Origin: Candidatus Woesearchaeota archaeon
Lineage (GTDB): Archaea > Nanobdellota > Nanobdellia > SCGC-AAA011-G17 > GW2011-AR20
Direction of reading: 5' to 3'
NCBI GenBank assembly: GCA_018302725.1
Contig: JAGVZJ010000030.1
Location: forward strand, 1 to 13,136
Length of the DNA: 13,136 nucleotides
Shown here: positions 7,014-12,830 of the stretch, one piece after another
Layout of the letters: the number at the start of each line of letters is the position of its first letter
Position numbering within the stretch: the stretch's first letter is position 1
Notes under the pieces: model-generated
Seen by the model: only the letters and a program-made list of their open reading frames with translations
Told to the model about the DNA's origin: nothing
The model's database searches: none
Made by a program: the position numbers and the translations under genes

Positions 7014-7047
7014 CCCATAAGGTTGGACTTCGGTCTGACTTTATGGG
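7014..7047 (+). promoter_or_regulatory. 15-bp RNA hairpin with UUCG tetraloop over a start codon
   Basis: Positions 7014-7028 pair without a gap or bulge with 7033-7047 around the loop TTCG (7029-7032), closed by C-G: the exceptionally stable cUUCGg tetraloop. Twelve pairs are Watson-Crick and three are G-U (7021/7040, 7024/7037, 7025/7036). G-U pairs are stable only in the plus-strand RNA; on the minus strand they become C-A mismatches. The structure is therefore expected in plus-strand RNA. The ATG at 7043-7045 lies inside the 3' arm. A possible outer stem pairs CCTCT (7005-7009) with AGAGG (7071-7075). Likely roles are translational control of the small gene or an independent structured RNA. 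It is not a standard terminator: no U-tract of useful length follows and a promoter lies directly upstream. Confidence 0.6.
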
Positions 7048-7243
7048 TTTTAATAATCTTAGAGGAAATAAGATAACAAGATTAAGCTATTACACATTGG
7101 GATTTGCTTCTGGAATTTTATTAGGAGTATCTGTTGACCTACTAGTAGACCAGTTCTCAGGGAGGACTCAGGAAGCTCAGGAAAGACAGAGAAAGATAAG
7201 TGAGCACATGAGAAGCATAGAGGAAGGGTGTAGACTCAATTAA
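7043..7243 (+). CDS. Small unknown membrane protein, probably truncated
   Basis: From the ATG at 7043 the product is 66 residues. A short basic start (MGFNNLRGNKITR) precedes one hydrophobic segment, LGFASGILLGVSVDLLV, at about 19-35. A charged, probably coiled-coil helix rich in E, Q, R and K follows (SGRTQEAQERQRKISEHM). I do not recognise a family. An upstream in-frame ATG at 6980 would add 21 residues but overlaps a strong TATA box. The chosen start sits in the hairpin at 7014-7047 and has no clear ribosome-binding site, so translation may depend on opening that structure. The same frame continues with coding-like sequence after two stops (7256-7405), so the present end may be a truncation. 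Confidence 0.45.
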   Translation: MGFNNLRGNKITRLSYYTLGFASGILLGVSVDLLVDQFSGRTQEAQERQRKISEHMRSIEEGCRLN

Positions 7244-7405
7244 AGTATTAAATAAGAAATTGTAAGTGCACTAAGAAGAGAGATAGAAAAAGAGCTATTG
7301 CAGAAGTATCCTTCAGGATCAGTAGCAGAAGCTAGATTAGACTCTTCAGGTAGAGCATTATTAGAAGAGTTAAGAACAAAGTATGCTGATAACAAAAGTT
7401 ATTGA
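7244..7405 (+). pseudogene. Coding-like in-frame continuation behind two TAA stops
   Basis: The frame of the small membrane gene has TAA at 7241 and 7253, then stays open from 7256 to a TGA at 7403. The translation includes SALRREIEKELLQKYPSGSV and ARLDSSGRALLEELRTKYAD, amphipathic and charged like the helix before it, with ordinary amino-acid use. There is no ATG or GTG in this frame, only ATT at 7259 and TTG at 7301. In the +1 frame the gap between the two parts reads GVDSIKVLNKK. An extra base in the GGG near 7230 and a missing base near 7258 would therefore join all three into one coiled-coil protein of about 120 residues. The region is probably the 3' half of a frameshifted gene or a sequence error; separate use of a rare start codon is less likely. 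Confidence 0.4.
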
Positions 7406-7432
7406 TTTGGATTCTTAGAAGCTACAAATTTA

Positions 7433-7446
7433 TAGATTTAAATCTA
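7433..7446. repeat. Perfect 14-nt palindrome at the S27ae stop codon
   Basis: TAGATTTAAATCTA is its own reverse complement and includes the S27ae stop codon at 7444-7446. An AT-only core makes a weak RNA stem, so it is at most a minor 3'-end signal for the two converging transcripts. It may be chance in AT-rich DNA. Confidence 0.3.
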
Positions 7447-7626
7447 CTTCTTAAGAACTTCCATATAATGGCATTTGCCACAATATAGCCTATCTTTATG
7501 ATTTGCAAAGAAAACGCCTTCTCCACATTTAGGACAGGATCTTCCCTTAGAAACCTTATTTCCCTCTATTTTATACTTAGTCCACTTCTTACTTGGGTTT
7601 TTATTTTTTACCTTCTTTTTTGCCAT
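7444..7626 (-). CDS. rps27ae: Small-subunit ribosomal protein S27ae (eS31)
   Basis: This 60-residue protein has a lysine-rich N-terminus (MAKKKVKNKNPSKKWTKYKI) followed by the C4 zinc ribbon RSCPKCGEGVFF...LYCGKCHYME. This is the archaeal S27ae pattern, without the ubiquitin fusion of eukaryotes. eS31 sits in the head/beak of the small subunit. The start overlaps the end of S24e by 26 nt, so the two are co-transcribed and probably translationally coupled. It is the last gene of the operon; the KEOPS genes that follow it in some archaea are not present. Confidence 0.95.
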   Translation of the reverse strand: MAKKKVKNKNPSKKWTKYKIEGNKVSKGRSCPKCGEGVFFANHKDRLYCGKCHYMEVLKK

Positions 7627-7894
7627 CCTTAACTCCTTTCTTCTTTCTTATCTCTTCTATAGCCTTCATAACTTTTTCATCTTTGTAAACATTAGCTGTA
7701 ACAACAGACTTAGCATTCCCATAATCAGTAAAGATATGCTTTATTTTTACTAACTCTTTTTTAGCTTTTGCAACATCTGCTATCTTTTCTAATAACTCCT
7801 CTCCCTTTGGGGTTCTATTTCCAGTATGCTCTACTTCTATAACTAGCTGCTCTCTTTTCAATAAAGGATGGCTGAGCTTATTAATTACTTTCAT
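7601..7894 (-). CDS. rps24e: Small-subunit ribosomal protein S24e
   Basis: This 97-residue protein is typical S24e. It has an N-terminal strand region (NKLSHPLLKREQLVIEVEH), then TPKGEELLEKI, then IFTDYGNAKSVVTANVYKD, and ends in a lysine-rich tail. eS24 lies on the small subunit body near the spur. Its ATG overlaps the TGA of the Spt4 remnant in an ATGA arrangement, and its 3' end overlaps S27ae by 26 nt. This order (Rpo7, Spt4, S24e, S27ae) is the conserved archaeal arrangement. Confidence 0.95.
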   Translation of the reverse strand: MKVINKLSHPLLKREQLVIEVEHTGNRTPKGEELLEKIADVAKAKKELVKIKHIFTDYGNAKSVVTANVYKDEKVMKAIEEIRKKKGVKDGKKEGKK

Positions 7895-7977
7895 ACTTTA
7901 ATCACATATTCCCCATTTGATTTTATTTTCATCTTGTTTGCTATCTCTGATTTTTCAGCATTTAAAATAGTACTCAT
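7891..7977 (-). CDS. spt4: Spt4 (RpoE'') remnant lacking its zinc ribbon, 28 residues
   Basis: The ORF runs from the ATG at 7977 to the TGA at 7893-7891. Its core AEKSEIANKMKIKSNGEY, ending V-I-K-V, aligns residue by residue with the C-terminal part of archaeal Spt4 (family pattern as I recall it: INPEKSEIAKK, then GKYALxV). Full Spt4 is about 60 residues and opens with a four-cysteine zinc ribbon; here it is absent. The frame has an upstream stop eight codons before the ATG, so no ribbon is hidden in the overlapping Rpo7 end. The gene occupies exactly the Spt4 slot between Rpo7 and S24e and overlaps both by ATGA, which argues that it is translated. Spt4 binds the NGN domain of Spt5 to form the elongation-factor clamp, and the retained strand-helix-strand part includes the region that contacts Spt5. 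Whether the product folds is uncertain. Confidence 0.7.
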   Translation of the reverse strand: MSTILNAEKSEIANKMKIKSNGEYVIKV

Positions 7978-8522
7978 TTTTTCTTCTTCTTTATGTCCTC
8001 ATCTGCCCATTTAATATTACCCAGTCCAACCTGCCTCATTGTCAATCCTATCTTGGGGTCATTAGGAATCTTGTAACTGACTGCAATTATCCTTGCTCTG
8101 CAGTTATCTTTCATTTTTAAATTCTTTTTTGTTTCCTTCCCGGCAAGTACATTAGACTTGCTGAAAGTAACATAATCGTCCATAGTCTGGCTTATATGAA
8201 TCATCCCGTCTATAGGACCTATGTCTATAAAAGCTCCAAAATCAGTAATGTCAGTTATAGTCCCCAAAACTATCTCCTGCAACTCAGGCTTAAAAGCAAG
8301 AACCTTAAAAACTGTTTCATAATAAGCAGCCCCATCTCCCGGGATTATAACGCCTTCTCCTATCTCTACAATATCTGAAACACCAACAACGATTCCAAAA
8401 TCCTTAGAAATCATGTTATTAAACTGCTCTTTCAATCTTTCCAAAACTGATTTCCTTGTATCCTCCTGGAATAGATTAGGAGGTACTCTTATATGACTTC
8501 TTAATGTGACTTCATAAAACAT
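7974..8522 (-). CDS. rpo7: RNA polymerase subunit Rpo7 (RpoE')
   Basis: This 182-residue protein is the archaeal counterpart of eukaryotic Rpb7. The N-terminal tip domain begins MFYEVTLRSHIRVPPNLF. An S1/OB RNA-binding domain follows from about 82, with GTITDITDFGAFIDIGPIDGMIHIS. The end, KIGLTMRQVGLGNIKW, is the usual C-terminal strand, and the tail is lysine-rich. With Rpo4 it forms the polymerase stalk, which binds emerging RNA and aids open-complex formation and termination. The start overlaps the preceding PIN gene by 11 nt, and the stop overlaps the Spt4 remnant start (ATGA). aCPSF1, encoded nearby on the other strand, is a termination factor that acts on the same polymerase. Confidence 0.95.
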   Translation of the reverse strand: MFYEVTLRSHIRVPPNLFQEDTRKSVLERLKEQFNNMISKDFGIVVGVSDIVEIGEGVIIPGDGAAYYETVFKVLAFKPELQEIVLGTITDITDFGAFIDIGPIDGMIHISQTMDDYVTFSKSNVLAGKETKKNLKMKDNCRARIIAVSYKIPNDPKIGLTMRQVGLGNIKWADEDIKKKKK

Positions 8523-8868
8523 TTTTTATTTCCACATATCTTTTTTGCCTTATAAACATAATGGGCTTTCCTTTTAATCTTTTCCTAAGCTCCATATCCT
8601 GAGTTGCTATTATGTATTTCCCAGTTAATGAAACCAAAATGTCATCAACATAGTCTTTTGTATCTGTTTTTATAACCTTAACCTTTTTAACATCCAATAG
8701 TTCCTTTATTAGCTTTTCACCGGGCTTTCCTTTTAGTTCATTTAAGCTTTTATCCAAAACTGCTAGGTCATATCTAAAGTCGCATCTCTTTTCAATTTCA
8801 TCAAAAATATCTATCCTAAACTTTAACGCAGTTATCAAAAAGTTTGTATCGAGCACAATTGTGTACAT
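8512..8868 (-). CDS. PIN-domain RNase, FCF1/VapC9-like
   Basis: This 118-residue single PIN domain has the acidic residues expected at the active site: D7 in VLDTNFL, E44 in LNELKG, D76 in YVDDILVS and D91 in IATQDMELR. The ending GKPIMFIRQKRYVEI is typical of the archaeal FCF1/Utp24-like family, a group linked to rRNA processing rather than to toxins. It is the first gene of the operon and overlaps Rpo7 by 11 nt. The same PIN gene precedes Rpo7 in many archaea, usually after aIF2 gamma, which is missing here. No antitoxin-like gene is adjacent, which also argues against a toxin role. A TTTATAAA box lies 29-30 nt before the ATG. Confidence 0.88.
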   Translation of the reverse strand: MYTIVLDTNFLITALKFRIDIFDEIEKRCDFRYDLAVLDKSLNELKGKPGEKLIKELLDVKKVKVIKTDTKDYVDDILVSLTGKYIIATQDMELRKRLKGKPIMFIRQKRYVEIKNVL

Positions 8869-8893
8869 TTATTCTAAGCTTGAAAAAGGGGGA

Positions 8894-8901
8894 TTTATAA
8901 A
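8894..8901 (-). promoter_or_regulatory. TATA box for the PIN-Rpo7-S24e-S27ae operon
   Basis: TTTATAAA is centred 29-30 nt upstream of the PIN start at 8868. No other good box lies inside the tightly overlapped genes, so it probably drives the whole operon. A small inverted repeat, CCAAT-cctc-ATTGG, lies 12 nt upstream at 8913-8926; it could be a regulator site or chance. Confidence 0.55.
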
Positions 8902-9017
8902 ATTATCTATTTCCAATCCTCATTGGTCTCGTCAATTGAAACTTAACATTGCCAGTCATAGTAGATAATAAAATAAACAAAGCTTAAAAACCAGTATGAT
9001 TAGTAATTATCGAAACA

Positions 9018-9025
9018 TTTAAATA
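9018..9025 (+). promoter_or_regulatory. TATA box for proteasome beta / aCPSF1
   Basis: TTTAAATA predicts a start near 9048 and a leader of about 36 nt. The leader carries GAGGT at 9070-9074, 9 nt before the ATG at 9084, a good ribosome-binding site. The rest of the gap (about 8930-9010) holds no gene or structure I can recognise. Confidence 0.5.
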
Positions 9026-9083
9026 CGATATGGAATAATCACCTATAAATTGAATTCTCACAAGATCCAGAGGTAAAAAATAA

Positions 9084-9734
9084 ATGAGAAAAGAACAGAT
9101 AGATAAAGATGTTATGAAAACAGGAACCACTACAGTAGGAATTGTCTGCAAAGATGGAATTGTATTGGGTGCTGATAAAAGAACTAGTGCTGGATATATG
9201 ATTGTAAACAAAAGGCAGAAAAAGATTGCACAGATTACAGATAAGATTGCAATAACTCACGCAGGATTAGTTTCAGATGCTCAATTGTTAACGAGAATTA
9301 TAAGGGCACAAGTAAGATTAGACGCCTTAAGAAAAGGAAAAGACCTTTTTGTAAAAGAAGTCGCTAACCTTTTAGGGAATTTATTGTACAACAATATAAG
9401 AAGACCAAGTATGGTGCCGGGAATTGTCGGATTCTTAATGGGGGGGGTCGACTCAAAAGGATACCACTTATTTGACCTCGGAATAGACGGTTCTATCACT
9501 AAATATGAAGATTTCGCTTCTACTGGTTCTGGAAGTATCACAGCAATTGGAGTATTGGAAGCACTTTATGAACCTGGAATCGCAGTAAAAGAAGGAGTAG
9601 AGCTTATTAAAAAAGCAATAAATGCAGCAGTTCAGAGAGATATGGCATCAGGAGATGGGATAGATATATTAACCATAACTTCATCAGGCGTACAGCCATT
9701 AACCGAAAAGGAAGTTAGAGTTTCATTGATTTAA
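9084..9734 (+). CDS. psmB: Proteasome beta subunit
   Basis: This is the catalytic subunit of the 20S proteasome, an N-terminal threonine protease. The 216-residue precursor begins with a 14-residue propeptide ending in KTG; cleavage before TTTVG exposes Thr1 (precursor T15). Counting from it, D17 (GADKRTSAG) and K33 (KRQKKI) fall at the catalytic positions. The later YEDFASTGSGS and RDMASGDGID supply the supporting Ser and Asp residues. Length and all motifs are intact. An eight-G run at about 9439-9446 encodes MGGV and is in frame. The gene has a proper ribosome-binding site and is followed 33 nt later by aCPSF1, a pairing common in archaea. The alpha subunit is not in the window. Confidence 0.97.
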   Translation: MRKEQIDKDVMKTGTTTVGIVCKDGIVLGADKRTSAGYMIVNKRQKKIAQITDKIAITHAGLVSDAQLLTRIIRAQVRLDALRKGKDLFVKEVANLLGNLLYNNIRRPSMVPGIVGFLMGGVDSKGYHLFDLGIDGSITKYEDFASTGSGSITAIGVLEALYEPGIAVKEGVELIKKAINAAVQRDMASGDGIDILTITSSGVQPLTEKEVRVSLI

Positions 9735-9767
9735 TGTTCTACAAAGGAATATACATTCTTAGTATAA

Positions 9768-11657
9768 ATGGCAGAAGACATATTAAAAGAAGTATTGAAA
9801 GATGTACCCGAATCTGCGGAAATCTCAGATTCAAGATTTGAAGGAGCAAATATTGTTCTTTATACAAAGAACAAGGATTTTTTTCTTCACAACAACGGTA
9901 CACTCAAAGAGATAGTTGACAAAATAAAAAAACGTGTAGAGCTAAGACCAGACCCCTCTTTGTTGGTAGATGCAGAAAAAGCTGAAGAGATTATAAGAAA
10001 AGAAATCCCAAAAGAGGCAGGAGAAACAAGTATATCCTTTGATCTTCAAAGGTCAATTGTAGTTATAGAAGCTGAAAAACCAGGAATAGCAATAGGAAAA
10101 GGTGGAGAAGTCTTAAAGGGAATAAAAGAAAAAACTTTTTGGGTTCCTGTAGTAAAGAGAAAACCAGCAATCAAATCCATCATAATTGAAAAAATAAGGA
10201 AAGTTCTTTTTGAGAATAATGACTACAGAAAAAAGTTCCTTAACAAAGTCGGACATAGAATATATGACGGATGGATCAGAGAAAAGAAAAATGAATGGGT
10301 AAGAATCAGCTTTCTTGGAGCTGCAAGGCAGGTGGGAAGATCCTGCTTCTTATTGCAAACTCCGGAATCAAGGATATTGCTTGATTGTGGGGTTGACGTT
10401 TCAAATGAGAAAGAACCCTTCCCTTATCTGGATGCCCCAGAATTTGATATTAATCAGCTAGATGCTATAATCCTCTCACACCCACATACAGACCACTCTG
10501 CACTAATCCCTTATTTATACAAGATGGGGTACAAAGGCCCGGTTTATTGTACAGAGCCAACCAGAGATATTGCAGCTTTGCTATGCCTAGATTATATCGG
10601 AATTGCAAATAAAGAGAATAAAAAGTCAATTTATTCAAGCACAGACATAAAAGAGATGGTTAAGCACACAATTACCTTAAATTACGAAGAAGTAACTGAT
10701 ATCACTCCAGATGTAAGATTGACCTTCTACAATGCAGGGCATGTTCTCGGAAGCTCATTAGTACACTTGCACATAGGGAATGGTCTGCATAACTTCTTGT
10801 ACTGTGGTGATCTTAATTACGAAACTTCAAATTTATTAGCATCTGCCAATACTCATTTTCCAAGATTGGAAACAGTGATGATAGAATCAACTTACGGTGG
10901 TAGGGATGATAATCCTCCTTCCAGACAGGAATCAGAAGATGAGTTAATTAAAATTGTAGAAGAGACAATAGCAAGAAAAGGTAAAGTATTAATTCCTGTG
11001 TTAGGAGTAGGAAGGGCGCAGGAGGTAATGGTAATTATTGAAAAATTAATAAGAAGTGGCAAGTTAAAAAAAATTCCTGTTTATGTTCAAGGACTAGTTT
11101 GGGATATCACAGCAATCCATACGGCTTACCCGGATTATTTTAATAATATAGTCAAAAAAATGATTTTCCACAAAGATCAAAATCCATTCCTTAGTGAGAT
11201 ATTTACACATATTGCAGGTGGAAAAGAGATGGCTCAAGTGTTAGAATCAGGTCCTTGCGTTATACTTGCAACATCAGGAATGTTAAATGCTGGGGCATCT
11301 GTTGAATATTTTAAACACCTAGCACCGGATAAAAACAATTCAATTGTCTTGGTTTCATACCAGGGTCCATCTTCTCTTGGTAGAAGAGTCCAGAATGGTG
11401 AAAAAGAGATTACATTAGAAGGGGAAGACAAGCCAATCCATGTTAATATGAATGTTTATACATTGAAAGGATTTTCAGGGCACAGCACCAGAAAGCAATT
11501 GTTATCTTTTATCCATAGGTTAAATCCTAAGCCAAAAAAAGTAATCTTAGTCCATGGAGAAAGCACAAAATGTTTAGATCTTGCTTCTACAATCCACAAA
11601 CAGGAAAGAATTGAAACTGCTGCTCCTAAGAATTTAGAAGTGATTAGAATTAAATAA
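9768..11657 (+). CDS. aCPSF1 (FttA): KH, metallo-beta-lactamase and beta-CASP termination RNase
   Basis: This 629-residue protein has the family's full length. Two KH-like domains occupy about 1-145; the second holds GKGGEVLKG at 110-118. A metallo-beta-lactamase fold begins near 178, with the zinc motif HPHTDH at 238-243, GHVLGSS, and CGDLNYET. A beta-CASP insert follows (IESTYGG, then ILATSGMLNAG). The C-terminal metal motifs are GFSGHSTRKQ and LVHGES. The family cuts RNA 3' ends downstream of genes and causes transcription termination in archaea, acting with the polymerase stalk and Spt4-Spt5. It follows proteasome beta after 33 nt without a good TATA box, so it is probably co-transcribed. 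The nearby Rpo7 and reduced Spt4 are of interest because they belong to the same machinery. Confidence 0.95.
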   Translation: MAEDILKEVLKDVPESAEISDSRFEGANIVLYTKNKDFFLHNNGTLKEIVDKIKKRVELRPDPSLLVDAEKAEEIIRKEIPKEAGETSISFDLQRSIVVIEAEKPGIAIGKGGEVLKGIKEKTFWVPVVKRKPAIKSIIIEKIRKVLFENNDYRKKFLNKVGHRIYDGWIREKKNEWVRISFLGAARQVGRSCFLLQTPESRILLDCGVDVSNEKEPFPYLDAPEFDINQLDAIILSHPHTDHSALIPYLYKMGYKGPVYCTEPTRDIAALLCLDYIGIANKENKKSIYSSTDIKEMVKHTITLNYEEVTDITPDVRLTFYNAGHVLGSSLVHLHIGNGLHNFLYCGDLNYETSNLLASANTHFPRLETVMIESTYGGRDDNPPSRQESEDELIKIVEETIARKGKVLIPVLGVGRAQEVMVIIEKLIRSGKLKKIPVYVQGLVWDITAIHTAYPDYFNNIVKKMIFHKDQNPFLSEIFTHIAGGKEMAQVLESGPCVILATSGMLNAGASVEYFKHLAPDKNNSIVLVSYQGPSSLGRRVQNGEKEITLEGEDKPIHVNMNVYTLKGFSGHSTRKQLLSFIHRLNPKPKKVILVHGESTKCLDLASTIHKQERIETAAPKNLEVIRIK

Positions 11658-11671
11658 AAAGAGATTAAAAC

Positions 11672-11690
11672 AAAATAAATTTTTATTTTA
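11672..11690 (+). terminator. U-rich terminator after aCPSF1
   Basis: About 20 nt after the stop codon AAAATAAA is followed by TTTTTATTTT. Oligo-U tracts are the usual archaeal termination signal. The A-rich half gives a U-rich run on the minus strand, so the site could also stop the converging nucleotidyltransferase transcript. Confidence 0.5.
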
Positions 11691-11717
11691 GTGTAATTAG
11701 GTTAAGAACCCTAGCTT

Positions 11718-12212
11718 TTAAACTTCATCATAATATCTTTCCCACCATTCATCTTCTGCTCTTTGGTAAAAATCTTTCCTTTTACTTAACTTAAATACCA
11801 ATTCTAATAATATATTAATCTGCTCATTGCCCACACCAATATACAGAGAGTGGCAATCTAAAAACCTGCAACATCTAATGTATTCTCTTCTCGGCGATTG
11901 TTTATTTGCTGCTTTAATTAAATTTCTTTTAGTAATCACAAAATTCCTTCTATGCCTTTTAATAGTATAGTGACTAAGGAAACATTCAATGGATGTATCT
12001 AATTGTGTAATTCCCGTGGAGAATAATCCATTAATACCCAGAGCCCTTTCATCAAAAACATAGATAAGGTCCACATCACTGTCTACTCTTTCTTTTCCTT
12101 TAGACCTGCTTCCATATAATATTACCCCTATAACACTCTTGTTTGTAGAATGTGCCCCTAATACAATTCTCTGTAATCCTCCAACGAGTTCTTCTTTTGG
12201 CAGGCTTATCAT
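11718..12212 (-). CDS. Nucleotidyltransferase-fold protein (MNT-like)
   Basis: This 164-residue protein has the minimal pol-beta nucleotidyltransferase signature: GSRSKGKERVDSDVDLIYVF from G34, with metal-binding acids D46 and D48. A further acid in TQLDTSIECF (D72) is a candidate third ligand. The second half is basic and helical (HYTIKRHRRNFVITK, PRREYIRCCRF), longer than the roughly 100-residue MNT toxins/antitoxins. MNT proteins often pair with a HEPN protein; none is adjacent here, so a toxin-antitoxin role is not supported. It could transfer AMP or another nucleotide to an RNA, protein or small molecule. A TTTATAAG box lies about 30 nt before the ATG. The gene is a single unit between aCPSF1 and the zinc ribbon gene. 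Confidence 0.78.
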   Translation of the reverse strand: MISLPKEELVGGLQRIVLGAHSTNKSVIGVILYGSRSKGKERVDSDVDLIYVFDERALGINGLFSTGITQLDTSIECFLSHYTIKRHRRNFVITKRNLIKAANKQSPRREYIRCCRFLDCHSLYIGVGNEQINILLELVFKLSKRKDFYQRAEDEWWERYYDEV

Positions 12213-12238
12213 TTTAGTCTTTTAAATAATAGATTTTA

Positions 12239-12246
12239 CTTATAAA
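12239..12246 (-). promoter_or_regulatory. TATA box for nucleotidyltransferase
   Basis: On the minus strand TTTATAAG is centred about 30 nt before the ATG at 12212. It lies in a 113-nt, very AT-rich divergent region shared with the zinc ribbon gene. Confidence 0.45.
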
Positions 12247-12288
12247 CTTTCCGATTGTAACTACTTATAAATAACAATAAAAGATAAA

Positions 12289-12296
12289 TTTAAATA
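12289..12296 (+). promoter_or_regulatory. TATA box for the small zinc ribbon gene
   Basis: TTTAAATA is centred 33-34 nt before the ATG at 12326, giving a leader of only about 7 nt. A run of TATATATA at 12309-12318 is closer but at the wrong distance to act as the box. Confidence 0.45.
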
Positions 12297-12325
12297 CTAG
12301 TTCTATATTATATATATTGATTAAA

Positions 12326-12484
12326 ATGGAAGTAATTTGTAAAACCTGTGGAATGATTTATACCCTAAAACAAGGGTCTTTGCCTTTAGGTATGAAATGC
12401 ACATGTAGTAATGGTAAATTTCAGATAAAAGTGCCTAAAGAAGAAGTTTTACAATTAAAAGCCCAACAAAGCATCCAACTGTAA
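12326..12484 (+). CDS. Small zinc ribbon protein, 52 residues
   Basis: The product begins MEVICKTCGMIYTL and has two cysteine pairs, C5/C8 and C25/C27 (MKCTCSNGKF). This CxxC-x16-CxC arrangement can hold one zinc ion. The remainder is a short basic/amphipathic helix (VPKEEVLQLKAQQ). I recognise the fold type but not a named family. It has a TATA box and a normal ATG, and its codon use looks like its neighbours, so I treat it as a real gene despite its size. Its last 50 nt overlap the end of the membrane protease gene on the opposite strand. Possible roles are nucleic-acid binding or a protein-interaction adaptor; nothing decides between them. Confidence 0.6.
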   Translation: MEVICKTCGMIYTLKQGSLPLGMKCTCSNGKFQIKVPKEEVLQLKAQQSIQL

Positions 12485-12830
12485 GAGGAGGCATCGCTGG
12501 GTAAAATTTATTCTTTTTACCATAATATAAAAGTCCAAATAAACTAACAGCTACTACAATACTGACAATAGCTGCAGCAATAAGACCCATGTCTTTCATA
12601 ATTACTCCGGAAAAAAGTAAAGTAAACCCTATATCTCCTCCTCCTAAAATCGCTGTTTTATTTTTATAAGGAATAAACAGTCCAGTAAATATTTTCCCTT
12701 CTGTTTGGAATTTAGCCAGTTTAACCATGTGTTTTGTTTTAAAAACAGAGATATAATCATAAACTGAAATCAATATTAATAAAGCAGAGATGCTAAACAG
12801 GTTAAAAACAGGAACAAAGATAGCTGCCAC
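12435..12830 (-). CDS. Presenilin-like GxGD membrane protease, catalytic part
   Basis: This frame holds both catalytic motifs of the archaeal presenilin / signal-peptide-peptidase family (SPP_2). D25 is in SVYDYISVF (the YD motif) and D66 is in LGGGDIGF (GxGD). PAMPPL at 111-116 stands for the PAL motif near the last helix. The family cuts within membrane-spanning segments. In this frame the first possible start is the GTG at 12830, giving 131 residues. The matching N-terminal half lies in a different frame (12776-13136), so the gene is split by a frameshift at about 12831-12832. Removing two bases there gives a smooth join, IYGG-VAAIFVP, as in family members. It may be a sequence error, a pseudogene, or a separately translated half. 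The 3' end overlaps the zinc ribbon gene by 50 nt. Confidence 0.78.
   Translation of the reverse strand: MAAIFVPVFNLFSISALLILISVYDYISVFKTKHMVKLAKFQTEGKIFTGLFIPYKNKTAILGGGDIGFTLLFSGVIMKDMGLIAAAIVSIVVAVSLFGLLYYGKKNKFYPAMPPLTVGCFVGLLIVKLLL

Noticed and set aside
6980..7042. ATG at 6980 as start of the small membrane gene
   Set aside because: It overlaps a strong TTTATATATA box, so transcripts from that box would lack it. Only a weaker upstream box could serve it, and the added residues are encoded by the hairpin.
7014..7047. UUCG hairpin as an intrinsic terminator
   Set aside because: It stands just after a promoter, is not followed by a useful U-tract, and no plus-strand gene ends before it.
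7001..7405. RNase P RNA, SRP RNA or tRNA in this stretch
   Set aside because: The conserved RNase P and SRP core motifs and any tRNA T-loop pattern are missing, and most of the stretch reads as coding-like sequence.
8984..9260. Minus-strand ORFs opposite the proteasome promoter and gene start
   Set aside because: They are antisense shadows of a conserved gene, with no TATA box or domain.
9439..9446. Eight-G run in proteasome beta as a frameshift site
   Set aside because: The reading frame and all proteasome motifs continue correctly across it.
11718..12484. Nucleotidyltransferase plus zinc ribbon as a toxin-antitoxin pair
   Set aside because: The genes are divergent with separate promoters, and the zinc ribbon has no HEPN features.
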